Source: an uncultured Kordia sp.
GTDB lineage: Bacteria; Bacteroidota; Bacteroidia; Flavobacteriales; Flavobacteriaceae
Direction: 5' to 3'
Length of the DNA: 64,000 nucleotides
NCBI RefSeq assembly: GCF_947489565.1
Contig: NZ_CANLEA010000005.1
Location: forward strand, 1-64,000
Under the pieces are notes generated by a model. That model had not been told where the DNA came from, did not search any database, and was given only the letters and a program-made list of their open reading frames with translations. Below are positions 23,909 through 32,312 of the stretch, piece by piece. Numbering within the stretch: the stretch's first letter is position 1; the number at the start of each line of letters is the position of its first letter. The position numbers and the translations under genes were made by a program.

Positions 23909-24385
23909 ATGAAGATACTTAAAAAGATAGCAGTTTTAGCATTAATTGTATTAGTAATTTTACAATTTTTTGGTCCCGAGAGAAATGAAGGTGATATTAC
24001 TGACTTAGAACCTTTTATTCAAGAAACCAATATGCCAAGTTCTGTAGCAGCAACTTTAAAAGTGGCTTGCTATGATTGTCATTCAAGTAATACACGTTAT
24101 CCTTGGTATAGCAATATAGAACCAATTTCATATTGGATGGCTGAACATATTGAACATGGAAAAGATGAATTGAACTTTTCTGAATGGAGTTCATACACTG
24201 CAAAACGCAAAGATCATAAGCTAGAAGAAATTATAGAAGAAATAGAAGAAGGACATATGCCGTTACCTTCTTACTTATGGACACATTCCGATGCAGAATT
24301 GTCTGAAACACAAATTAAAGAGATTGATGCTTGGGTAAAAGAAGCCAGAGCGTTTTTAGCTTTACAGATAGAGAAAGGGCAGTAG
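23909..24385 (+). CDS. Haem-binding domain protein
   Basis: 158 residues from the Met at 23909; the frame is open further up but overlaps the divergent gene. The N-terminal membrane anchor is LKKIAVLALIVLVILQFFG. One c-type haem motif is present, CYDCH, followed by SSNTRYPWYSNIEPISYW. This is the pattern of the small Haem_bd family of Bacteroidota. It should sit in the periplasm attached to the inner membrane and may take part in electron transfer. Confidence 0.88.
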   Translation: MKILKKIAVLALIVLVILQFFGPERNEGDITDLEPFIQETNMPSSVAATLKVACYDCHSSNTRYPWYSNIEPISYWMAEHIEHGKDELNFSEWSSYTAKRKDHKLEEIIEEIEEGHMPLPSYLWTHSDAELSETQIKEIDAWVKEARAFLALQIEKGQ

Positions 24386-24427
24386 GTTTGTTGGCTGTTA
24401 GGTGATAGGTGTTAGTTTTGCTATATG

Positions 24428-25117
24428 CTATGACATTAATTCCTCAACAACTTTAGTGACTCCAACGGAAGCTTTTTCTGCAATGATGGTTAAGTTTTGA
24501 TACAAATTTTGATTTACAGCAGGATTTGGATCAATAAAGTATATTGGAATATGTTGCGGCACATAGTTTATAAGACTTGCCGCAGGATATACTTGCATAG
24601 AGGTTCCTATAATTAGTAAAATATCTGCTTGTTCACATTCGGTCACAGCCGTTTCAATCATTGGAACATCTTCACCAAACCAAACAATATGCGGACGTAA
24701 TTGCGAACCGCGTTCACACATATCGCCAACTGCAATATCACCCTCACAATCATAGGTTTTGTACGGATAGTGTACACCGCGCATTTTGGACAATTCGCCA
24801 TGCAAATGCATGATTTTAGAACTTCCTGCGCGTTCGTGTAAATTATCTACATTTTGTGTCACAATCGTAACATCATACTTTGATTCAAGTGTGACCAAAG
24901 CTTTATGACCATCATTAGGCGATACTTCTTTCAACTGTCGTCTTCGTTGATTGTAAAAATCTAACACCAATGCAGGATTCTTTTCAAAACCAATTGGAGA
25001 AGCGACTTCCATAATATCGTGTCCTTCCCATAATCCGTCAGCATCACGAAATGTTTTAATACCACTTTCGGCACTAATACCTGCACCTGTAAGTATGACT
25101 ATTTTTTCTTTTTCCAT
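24428..25117 (-). CDS. cobB: NAD-dependent protein deacylase, sirtuin
   Basis: 229 residues. GAGISAESGIKTFRD and TQNVDNLHERAG form the NAD-binding and catalytic core, with HLHGEL carrying the catalytic His. FYNQRRRQL supplies the Tyr-x-x-Arg pair that in class III sirtuins selects succinyl-lysine, so desuccinylase activity is likely. Only two cysteines remain in the region that normally carries the zinc finger. The first 19 bases overlap the end of the upstream gene, suggesting coupling. Confidence 0.92.
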   Translation of the reverse strand: MEKEKIVILTGAGISAESGIKTFRDADGLWEGHDIMEVASPIGFEKNPALVLDFYNQRRRQLKEVSPNDGHKALVTLESKYDVTIVTQNVDNLHERAGSSKIMHLHGELSKMRGVHYPYKTYDCEGDIAVGDMCERGSQLRPHIVWFGEDVPMIETAVTECEQADILLIIGTSMQVYPAASLINYVPQHIPIYFIDPNPAVNQNLYQNLTIIAEKASVGVTKVVEELMS

Positions 25118-26292
25118 CTATTATAAATACGAGCGTTTGGTAAGTTTACAAAATCATTGGATTTGTCATCTATGAAATCGATTAATTCTTTTTTGTTGTA
25201 TTCTTCGTTTTCAATCATACGATTTAGCAAGACAATATTATCTTCATGCTTTTCTAAAAAATCATACAAGTACATTAAGTTGATTTTTGCTTCTGCAAAT
25301 CCAGGATATTCAATAATGGTATTTGCATAGGCTTTTTCTGCCAATTCATAATCTTCAAATTGCCAAGCAGCATTTCCACGTACATATTCAATAAAAGAAT
25401 CTTCGGTGTTTTGTTGAATTTCATCTAACAATTGCATCGTTGCATTGTAATCTTTCAACATTACATAATAGTCAATCTCCATTAATTTGGTGTACGGATC
25501 GTTGGGAAATTTTTTCAATAACTCATCGATCGCTTCTAAATGAAAAACCGTATTAATTTTTGAAGCAATTTTAATTTTCGTCGTATAATATATTTTCTTC
25601 TCGGTAAATTTGCCTTCGAGTTTATGTGTAAGTTCAAGCGCTTCTTTATATTTTTGAGTATTTAGCAAACTTTCCAAACGCATAAAATAAATCATTCCTT
25701 TTAAACGATTTTTGTTCGTTTCGGTATCTTTTACATCTTTACTTGGAATGCTCAATTCATATAAATCTCGGTAAGTATCGCTCAAATATTGCCCCATGGA
25801 GTAGATAAAAACATCATTTAAGTAAAATTCATCCTTTTCATAACCTAATTGATAATCGTGATAATTTAAGCCACCATTATCAGAGTACATACGAAATAGT
25901 AAATGATACTTGCGTTCATCCAAATGATAATAGTAATTTACCAAACTATAGGAAGCGCCTCTTGATATGGCAGCACGAATGTTTTCGGGAAACATATGAA
26001 ACTTTTCAAGAAAGAGTCCTTTTTTAAAAACAGCATTGAATTCTTCTACTGCATTATCATCATTTGCCTTTTCATTGATGGAAACAACTTTTTCAGCAAA
26101 GTTCTGTAGATTAAAATTATCCATGAAAAAAGAAGTATCTTTTTCGTAAAAGGAATCTGCAAAACGTTGGCCAAATTCAATTACCTTTTCATCATTTAGC
26201 TGCTCATTTTTAGCATACATCTCAGTGGTTTCTTGCGAAAAAGCAATCATACAGCAAAAAAAACAGAGAAGACAGGAGAAAATATACTTCAT
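25099..26292 (-). CDS. Secreted TPR-like protein of unknown function
   Basis: 397 residues with signal peptide MKYIFSCLLCFFCCMIAFSQ. The C-terminal half has TPR-like units (IEYVRGNAAWQFEDYELAEKAY, FAEAKINLMYLYDFLEKHEDN). The N-terminal half, about 30-190, is not recognised. Its end overlaps the start of the sirtuin gene by 19 bases. Confidence 0.78.
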   Translation of the reverse strand: MKYIFSCLLCFFCCMIAFSQETTEMYAKNEQLNDEKVIEFGQRFADSFYEKDTSFFMDNFNLQNFAEKVVSINEKANDDNAVEEFNAVFKKGLFLEKFHMFPENIRAAISRGASYSLVNYYYHLDERKYHLLFRMYSDNGGLNYHDYQLGYEKDEFYLNDVFIYSMGQYLSDTYRDLYELSIPSKDVKDTETNKNRLKGMIYFMRLESLLNTQKYKEALELTHKLEGKFTEKKIYYTTKIKIASKINTVFHLEAIDELLKKFPNDPYTKLMEIDYYVMLKDYNATMQLLDEIQQNTEDSFIEYVRGNAAWQFEDYELAEKAYANTIIEYPGFAEAKINLMYLYDFLEKHEDNIVLLNRMIENEEYNKKELIDFIDDKSNDFVNLPNARIYNRWKKKK

Positions 26293-26367
26293 TCGTTATG
26301 TTTTAAGAAGTACTAAAATAATCAATTTATTATTGGTATTCACGCGATTTTTCAAACATCTTGTTTT

Positions 26368-26398
26368 TTTGCTTCCTAGCGTTTTTATGATAGTTTTG
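26368..26398 (+). promoter_or_regulatory. Bacteroidota-type promoter, leaderless start for trmH
   Basis: TTTG (26368-26371), 19 bases, TAGTTTTG (26391-26398). Only four bases (TAAC) separate the -7 element from the ATG at 26403, so transcription should begin at or next to the start codon. Confidence 0.8.
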
Positions 26399-26402
26399 TA
26401 AC

Positions 26403-27062
26403 ATGGTTAATGAAGATTTATTAGAACATTTAGAAGGATATCTCACTGAGCGCAGAAAAGGCTTGTTTTCCAAAGTGTTAGCGCAACGCACACGACATTT
26501 TACAGTAGCAGTGGAAGATGTGTATCAATTGCATAATACAAGTGCTGTATTGCGTAGTTGTGATGTTTTTGGCTTGCAAGATGTGCATGTAATTGAAGAA
26601 CAGTTAGGAAAAAAGATGGACAGAGAGATTGCAATGGGCGCACAAAAGTGGGTTGATATTCATCGCTATAATGATACCAAAAGTTGTATAGAACGGTTAC
26701 GCTCTCAAGGATATCGAATCATTGCCACAACGCCGCATGAAGATTCTCAATACTTGCATGATTTTGATATTACTGAAAAAGCAGCTTTCTTTTTTGGAAA
26801 AGAACGCGAAGGTTTGAGTGAAGAAGTACTATCGCAAGCCGACGAGTTTTTAAAAATACCAATGGTTGGTTTTACGGAAAGTCTGAATATTTCGGTTTCT
26901 GCAGCCATTACCATTCAACATGCTACGACACAATTGCGAAATTCTGACATTGCTTGGCGACTTACAGAACAAGAAATCTTAGAAAAACGATTTGATTGGT
27001 GTAAAAAAACAATTAAAAGTGTTGATGATATTTTGAAGCGTTATCATGAAACACATTCATAA
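26403..27062 (+). CDS. trmH: tRNA (guanosine-2'-O-)-methyltransferase, SpoU family
   Basis: 219 residues. SpoU/TrmH motifs: motif 1 NTSAVLRSCDVFGLQDVHVIE, motif 2 FFFGKEREGLSEEVLSQADEF, motif 3 IPMVGFTESLNISVSAAITI, which build the trefoil-knot SAM site. It probably methylates G18 in the D-loop of tRNAs. The mRNA appears to lack a 5' leader. Confidence 0.93.
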   Translation: MVNEDLLEHLEGYLTERRKGLFSKVLAQRTRHFTVAVEDVYQLHNTSAVLRSCDVFGLQDVHVIEEQLGKKMDREIAMGAQKWVDIHRYNDTKSCIERLRSQGYRIIATTPHEDSQYLHDFDITEKAAFFFGKEREGLSEEVLSQADEFLKIPMVGFTESLNISVSAAITIQHATTQLRNSDIAWRLTEQEILEKRFDWCKKTIKSVDDILKRYHETHS

Positions 27063-27064
27063 AA

Positions 27065-27105
27065 AAACTTCGTTGTTCTACAATTTTTTAGAAACAACGA
27101 AGTGT
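27065..27105 (+). terminator. Terminator after trmH
   Basis: ACTTCGTTGTTCTA and TAGAAACAACGAAGT pair with one bulged base around a ten-base loop. Confidence 0.75.
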
Positions 27106-27136
27106 ATATCAATATCTTTTTAAAGCTATAGTAAAA

Positions 27137-27595
27137 CTACTTTTTTACCACATTTGCTTCATACAAATCAATCCAGTCTTGTGGAGACATTTTTGTGGCC
27201 AATTCAGTAATCAATTCATACGGAATGTCGTCCATTTTTTTGAAACGAATACAGCTTTTCCCCATGTCTAACTTACGTTTGCAATGTTTTGGGTATTCTG
27301 CTACAAACCAATCCATCAATTCTTTATTCGCATAAATTCCCATATGATATAAGGCGACAAAATTCTTTTGAGAAGCATAACTAATAAATGGCAAAGGTAA
27401 CTTTGGATCGCAATGATAACCGCCAGGATACGTATCATGAGCAACTACAAATGATGGCATTTTATAATTTATTGCTTCGGTAAAACCGCTAGGCAAATTC
27501 TTTTGAAGAATGCTTCTAATTTTAGTAATTGCTTCTTGGCGTTCTTCGGGAAGTTGTGTGATATAATCATCAATTGTGTCTGCGTCGTATGTCAT
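27137..27595 (-). CDS. DUF1801 domain-containing protein
   Basis: 152 residues with the DUF1801 pattern: IDDYITQLPEERQEAITKIR, EAINYKMPSF, FISYASQKNFVALYHMGIY and CIRFKKMDDIPYELI. This is a YdhG-like small fold of unclear function. It is a monocistronic gene convergent with trmH. Confidence 0.9.
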   Translation of the reverse strand: MTYDADTIDDYITQLPEERQEAITKIRSILQKNLPSGFTEAINYKMPSFVVAHDTYPGGYHCDPKLPLPFISYASQKNFVALYHMGIYANKELMDWFVAEYPKHCKRKLDMGKSCIRFKKMDDIPYELITELATKMSPQDWIDLYEANVVKK

Positions 27596-27783
27596 GATGT
27601 TTGGTTTTTTAAGAATTTAAAAATACTATTTTTTTTATTATGATCTAATGTCAACAATCATTGAATTTTTTAGGTATCGTTTGAATACACAAAATAAAAA
27701 CCTAAATTTAGAATTCAATTTTATGTATAAATTGTCAATTCTTGCATAAAAAACAATCTAAAAACACCTAAAACCTAATTATT

Positions 27784-28311
27784 ATGATGATTGCATTGTA
27801 TATCGTAGGCGGACTTTTAGCTTTAATTATATTTTTAGCTTTAATCGCACCCAAAAATTTTGCTGTATCTAGAAGTATTGTTGTAAACAGATCGCTTGAA
27901 GATACATTTGCATTTATGAAATCTATAAAGAATCAAGACGTATGGTCGCCTTGGAAAAAGAAAGATCCGAATATGGCACAATCCTATGAAGGAACCGATG
28001 GAGAAGTAGGTTTTGTAGCACGTTGGCAAGGAAATAAAGATGTTGGAGAAGGAGAGCAGGAAATTTTAAAAATTGTAGAGAATGAAAAAGTGATTTCTAA
28101 ACTACGCTTTTTCAAACCTTGGAAATCTGAAGCAGATGCTTTTTTACAGACAGAAGGTTTAAGTGATACGGAAACAAGAGTCACTTGGGGATTTTCAGGA
28201 AAAAACAAAATTCCATTCAATATTTTTATGTTGTTTATGAATATGGACAAAGCCGTTGGAAAAGATTTTGAAGAAGGATTGGCAGATTTAAAAGCACATT
28301 TAGAAAAATAA
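27784..28311 (+). CDS. SRPBCC-family (START-like) protein
   Basis: 175 residues. An N-terminal membrane segment (LYIVGGLLALIIFLALIA) is followed by a helix-grip domain beginning FAVSRSIVVNRSLEDTFAFM and ending DFEEGLADLKAHLEK. Such domains bind hydrophobic ligands in a central cavity. It precedes the VOC protein by 11 bases, probably in one transcript. Confidence 0.86.
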   Translation: MMIALYIVGGLLALIIFLALIAPKNFAVSRSIVVNRSLEDTFAFMKSIKNQDVWSPWKKKDPNMAQSYEGTDGEVGFVARWQGNKDVGEGEQEILKIVENEKVISKLRFFKPWKSEADAFLQTEGLSDTETRVTWGFSGKNKIPFNIFMLFMNMDKAVGKDFEEGLADLKAHLEK

Positions 28312-28322
28312 AATAAAAAGTT

Positions 28323-28688
28323 ATGATAAACTGGTTTGAAATTCCTGTGACAGATATGAATCGTGCACAAAAGTTTTATGAAACTGTGTTTAAAGTTTCT
28401 ATAAAAGTACAAGATTTGGGCGGCTTATTATATGGTTGGTTTCCTCCAAAACCAGCGGCAGAAAGCTGTACGGGAGCACTAATACAATATGAATCGTATG
28501 TACCAAGTAAAACCGATGGCGTATTGATTTACTTTTCTTCAGAAGATGTTGCCAATGAACTCGCTATAATTGAGGAAGCTGGTGGAACTATTGTCCAAGG
28601 AAAAAAGATGATTTCTCCTGATACAGGTTATATGGCAGTATTTATTGATTCAGAAGGAAATAGAATTGCCTTGTTTTCAAGAGTGTAA
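28323..28688 (+). CDS. VOC-family (glyoxalase-fold) protein
   Basis: 121 residues: INWFEIPVTDMNRAQKFYETVF at the start and GYMAVFIDSEGNRIALFSRV at the end are the two halves of a vicinal-oxygen-chelate domain. The specific metal ligands and substrate cannot be named. Confidence 0.88.
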   Translation: MINWFEIPVTDMNRAQKFYETVFKVSIKVQDLGGLLYGWFPPKPAAESCTGALIQYESYVPSKTDGVLIYFSSEDVANELAIIEEAGGTIVQGKKMISPDTGYMAVFIDSEGNRIALFSRV

Positions 28689-28703
28689 GCTTTGCATGTT
28701 TTC

Positions 28704-29210
28704 TTAGAAAATTGCTGTTATAGTATAAATAACACCTGCGCTTCCATCAAAATCAAAATCACATTTGTAGGATAAACCAATTTTTTCTAACACTTTTATA
28801 GAAGCTATGTTAGCTTTCATGGCTCTACCTACAATAGATTTAACTTGCATTGTATGAAAACCGTATTCAATGCAAGCTTTGGCAGTTTCTGTGGCATATC
28901 CTAGATTCCAATATTTTCTAAAGAAACGGAAACCAATATCGTATTCGTCAGATGATGATGAATATTTTAATCCGCACCAACCCAAAAAGTCATTAGTTTC
29001 TTTGTGAATTACTGCCCAACGTCCAACACCGTATTTTTGATACTGATCGTAGTTTTCTAGAAATTTCTTGGCGTGATTAATACTTTCAAAAACAACATCT
29101 CCTGTGTAGCGTATTACTTCTTTATCTAGATTTAAGTTGTAAAAAGATTCCGCATCAGCGATTGACAGTTCTCGTAAATAGGTGCGTTCTGTCTCTAAAA
29201 CTTTTTTCAT
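28704..29210 (-). CDS. GNAT N-acetyltransferase, RimJ/RimL-like
   Basis: 168 residues. LETERTYLRELSIADAESFYNL opens a typical RimJ/RimL-like domain. FRKYWNLGYATETAKACIEYGF contains the acetyl-CoA pyrophosphate-binding turn, and IVGRAMKANIASIKVLEKIGL is the conserved C-terminal part. The substrate is unknown. Confidence 0.9.
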   Translation of the reverse strand: MKKVLETERTYLRELSIADAESFYNLNLDKEVIRYTGDVVFESINHAKKFLENYDQYQKYGVGRWAVIHKETNDFLGWCGLKYSSSSDEYDIGFRFFRKYWNLGYATETAKACIEYGFHTMQVKSIVGRAMKANIASIKVLEKIGLSYKCDFDFDGSAGVIYTITAIF

Positions 29211-29219
29211 GTATAAAGA

Positions 29220-30860
29220 TTATTCATGTAAAAGTACAATTGAAAACTCAGAATCAATGGTAATTTTTCCGTTTTCTACGGTAGCAGTTTTTCCTGAATA
29301 GTGATCTGTAATTTCTGCGCCATTTTCAAATTGTTTACCAACAGGAATTACTTTTTTTCCTTTCGCCAAATCTAATCCAACAACAACAGTATCGTTATGA
29401 TACGTTCTTGAAAATGTATACGGACTTTGTGAAATCATAGTATGTTTTCCAGCACCAACCGCAGGATGTGCTTTGCGGAATTGTCCAAGTTTTTGCCAAT
29501 GTTGTAGTAAAGCTTTTGTTTCAGCATCGTTCATTTTGTCCCAATTCATAAACGAACGCAAAGTAGCATCTCCGTTTGTCCCTTCAATGATTAATGGACG
29601 TTTGGTTTCATCTCCGTAATAGATTTGAGAGATTCCAGGCGTTAATAATAACTTTGTTGCCGATTCATATGGCTTTGTTCTGGCTTTGTCAAAAGGATCG
29701 CCATCATCGTGTGAACTGATATAATTCATCACACTTTTTCCTTTTAAATCGTTATGAAGAATGTTGTCGTATTTTGAAAAGATGCTCTCATAATCTTTTT
29801 TTGCGTCATATTTGAATTGAAAATTGATCAAATTGTCAAAACCATTGGCGTAGTAATCTACTTTTTTATCTCCAAAATCGTAAAAACGTTTTGAATCAAT
29901 TCCATATCCATACAATTCGCCCAACATAAAAAAGTTGTTGTCATCCAATACAGCTTCAGGATGTGCCTTTTTCCAATCAGAAAATGCAATCTGTGCTTGT
30001 TGGTTTAATGCGTTCCAAGCACTTTCTTCTACGTGTTTTACCGTGTCAACTCGATATCCATCTACACCATATTCACGTACATAATCTGTCAACCATTTGA
30101 TGATGTAATTCTTCGGACTTTTTACCAAACCTGTTTTTTCAAAGAAAGCATCGAGTTCTTTTAGTTCTTGTTCGTAACGACCTTCCGCTTTCCATTTCTC
30201 AACCAATGGAGTAGGCAAGGCAACCGCTTCGTTACTATTTGTCAATACATCCGGAAGATTTTTTACCAGCGTACAACTTACGGCTGAATCGTAGTTTTGA
30301 TACGTACAACCAGGTTCCGTACGAACCCAAGTATTGTTCCAAACAGGATCATTTTCTGTAACCGGACCTGTATGATTCATTACCACGTCCATTAAAATGC
30401 GAATTCCGTGTTCATGTGCTGTTTCTATCAATGCTGCAAAGTCAGCTTCCGTTCCAAAATTTGCATCAAACTGCGTCCAATCTTTGGTCCAATATCCGTG
30501 AAACGCATAGGTATTTCCAGTACCTTCATCTGTGCTGTCATGAATTTGTTCTAAAACTGGAGAAAACCAAATAGCATTTACGCCTAAATCGTCAAAATAT
30601 CCTTCTTTTATTTTTTGTGTAATTCCTGCCATATCGCCGCCCATAAAACCTCTCAGTTTTGCAGGTTCTTTGGTGCGATCGTAGTTGAGGTCATTTTGTT
30701 TGTTTCCATTATAAAAACGATCGGTCAACATAAAATATACATTCGCAGCTTCCCATACAAATGGTTGTGCTTCTGTCGTTTTTTCAGTGGCTTCAGATGA
30801 TTTTGATTTACATCCAAAAACAAGAAATGAAAGTAAAAATATGGTGAATAATTGCTTCAT
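29220..30860 (-). CDS. GH13 alpha-amylase-family lipoprotein
   Basis: 546 residues. A lipoprotein signal MKQLFTIFLLSFLVFGC anchors it to a membrane. The (beta/alpha)8 core shows the four GH13 regions: DVVMNH, DGYRVDTVKH (catalytic Asp nucleophile), MLGELYG (acid/base Glu) and SSHDDGDPF. A beta domain closes the C-terminus. It should hydrolyse alpha-glucans outside the cytoplasm. Monocistronic, ten bases from the acetyltransferase gene downstream. Confidence 0.94.
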   Translation of the reverse strand: MKQLFTIFLLSFLVFGCKSKSSEATEKTTEAQPFVWEAANVYFMLTDRFYNGNKQNDLNYDRTKEPAKLRGFMGGDMAGITQKIKEGYFDDLGVNAIWFSPVLEQIHDSTDEGTGNTYAFHGYWTKDWTQFDANFGTEADFAALIETAHEHGIRILMDVVMNHTGPVTENDPVWNNTWVRTEPGCTYQNYDSAVSCTLVKNLPDVLTNSNEAVALPTPLVEKWKAEGRYEQELKELDAFFEKTGLVKSPKNYIIKWLTDYVREYGVDGYRVDTVKHVEESAWNALNQQAQIAFSDWKKAHPEAVLDDNNFFMLGELYGYGIDSKRFYDFGDKKVDYYANGFDNLINFQFKYDAKKDYESIFSKYDNILHNDLKGKSVMNYISSHDDGDPFDKARTKPYESATKLLLTPGISQIYYGDETKRPLIIEGTNGDATLRSFMNWDKMNDAETKALLQHWQKLGQFRKAHPAVGAGKHTMISQSPYTFSRTYHNDTVVVGLDLAKGKKVIPVGKQFENGAEITDHYSGKTATVENGKITIDSEFSIVLLHE

Positions 30861-31076
30861 GTCGGAGAGATAGTTTACGTTAGTATTCCTGCAATATAAA
30901 GGTTATATGGCTTTTTTCATATCGTAAAATAGGGATCGAATAAAAAAAGTGTTACTACAACGATTGAGTTGACAATTTTCTTAATAACTTATTTTTTTTT
31001 CATCATTTAAAAAGATGGGAAACGTAGTTAATTTTCGTACTTTGAATGCATTATTAACTTAACAAATTTTTTAAAC

Positions 31077-31235
31077 ATGAAAAAAAGAAGTCTTAATTTT
31101 TTAAAACTTAACAAAAAAAGTATTTCCAATCTTCAATCTAGCACTATATTATTTGGTGGAGCAGCAGCAATAAATAGTGTTGGTGATCGCTATACCAAAT
31201 GTCCTTTGAGTGATTGTTTTAAGAAGACAAAATAG
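31077..31235 (+). CDS. Orphan lanthipeptide-like precursor peptide
   Basis: 52 residues. The leader holds LNFLKLNKKSISNL and ends ILFGG; the core begins AAAINSVGD and contains RYTKCPLSDCFKK, with two Cys plus Ser/Thr residues. The LKLNKK[ST]IS leader box is the hallmark of Bacteroidota class I lanthipeptide precursors and recurs in the gene at 35688. A terminator follows. No modification enzyme is adjacent, so processing would occur in trans. The coding call rests on leader resemblance, the GG site and the isolated transcription unit. Confidence 0.78.
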   Translation: MKKRSLNFLKLNKKSISNLQSSTILFGGAAAINSVGDRYTKCPLSDCFKKTK

Positions 31236-31282
31236 GAATAAGATAGTTAAATCCATCTCAATAGATTGGAATATTATCATTG

Positions 31283-31310
31283 AAAGCGAACTTCGGTTCG
31301 CTTTTCTTTT
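31283..31310 (+). terminator. Terminator after orphan precursor
   Basis: AAAGCGAAC, UUCG-type tetraloop, GTTCGCTTT followed by TCTTTT: a very stable small hairpin. Confidence 0.9.
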
Positions 31311-31426
31311 GGTATACTTTTTACGTTATTGTTGTAAATAATATATAAGAAGAGATGCTTTTGTGTATGTCACTTCAAAGCACTTGAATTTATATGTATT
31401 TGAAAAATAAGTTGAGTTGAAAAAAA

Positions 31427-32197
31427 TTACTTCTTCTGCCTGCTTAAGATTTTGTACTCTTCGTAACAATCATTAATGGCATCCAATATTTGTAGATCAT
31501 TTGCATTGGTAATGAATGTTTTGGAGTAATTACATAAGGATAGAATTTCATCAATATCTACACGCTCTACTTGTAATAATTCACGAAGCATTTGTCGATC
31601 GAATTTAGAAGCTAATAACTCTCTAATTTTATCATCTTCTTTCATACGACGCAATTTGCGCATTTGTCTTGGTTTTTTTCCGAAAACATTTTTTAAGAAA
31701 TCGGCCGGATTAAAAATAGCTCCTAATACAGAAGAAATGGCTCCAGGTGCTTTTTCTCCAGCTTCGTATCCTGTAGAAAGTCCCGCAATACGATAACGAT
31801 AGTTAGGACGAATTGGAACATTTTTGGCATCAATATCCAAATATCCAGTCAATTGATACGGCGTTAATATTACTTTTTCCAGCGCATACGCCAATTCGGT
31901 CAATCTAATCGTAGAAGAACCTTTGTATTTTAACATGTCATTAGTAACACGGACTTTGATCGATTTAAATCCTAAGAAAGAAAAGAATAATAGATCATCA
32001 GCTTTGGCTTCAATTTCAAATTCTCCTTTATCATTGGTAATAACACCTTTAATAGTTGTTAGATTGACAACGTGCACCGTTTTCATCGGTTTATCGTCTG
32101 CATCATTCACAACTTTAGCATACAATTTTTTCATTTCCTGAGCGGAAAGAGTTGTAATTGTTAAAAATAAAAGTAGAAAAGTAAATACTTTTTTCAT
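31427..32197 (-). CDS. Secreted CarboxypepD-regulatory-like (CNA-B-type) domain protein
   Basis: 256 residues from Met at 32197, which gives signal peptide MKKVFTFLLLFLTITTLSAQ; the upstream frame to 32284 is not needed. The domain LYAKVVNDADDKPMKTVHVVN...GVITNDKGEFEIEAKADDLLFFSFLGFKSIKV is the carboxypeptidase-D regulatory-like fold also used at the start of SusC-type receptors, but no barrel follows. The C-terminal half is helical and basic (GKKPRQMRKLRRMKEDDKI). Function unknown. Confidence 0.85.
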   Translation of the reverse strand: MKKVFTFLLLFLTITTLSAQEMKKLYAKVVNDADDKPMKTVHVVNLTTIKGVITNDKGEFEIEAKADDLLFFSFLGFKSIKVRVTNDMLKYKGSSTIRLTELAYALEKVILTPYQLTGYLDIDAKNVPIRPNYRYRIAGLSTGYEAGEKAPGAISSVLGAIFNPADFLKNVFGKKPRQMRKLRRMKEDDKIRELLASKFDRQMLRELLQVERVDIDEILSLCNYSKTFITNANDLQILDAINDCYEEYKILSRQKK

Positions 32198-32312
32198 GTA
32201 TGCGATTTTTGTAAAATTTAGTCTTCTGACTAATAGTCGTATAAAAGTACTAAACAAAACAATAAAAAGTGCGCCGAAGCACACTTTTTACTTAATATTA
32301 ACAATATTGTGG

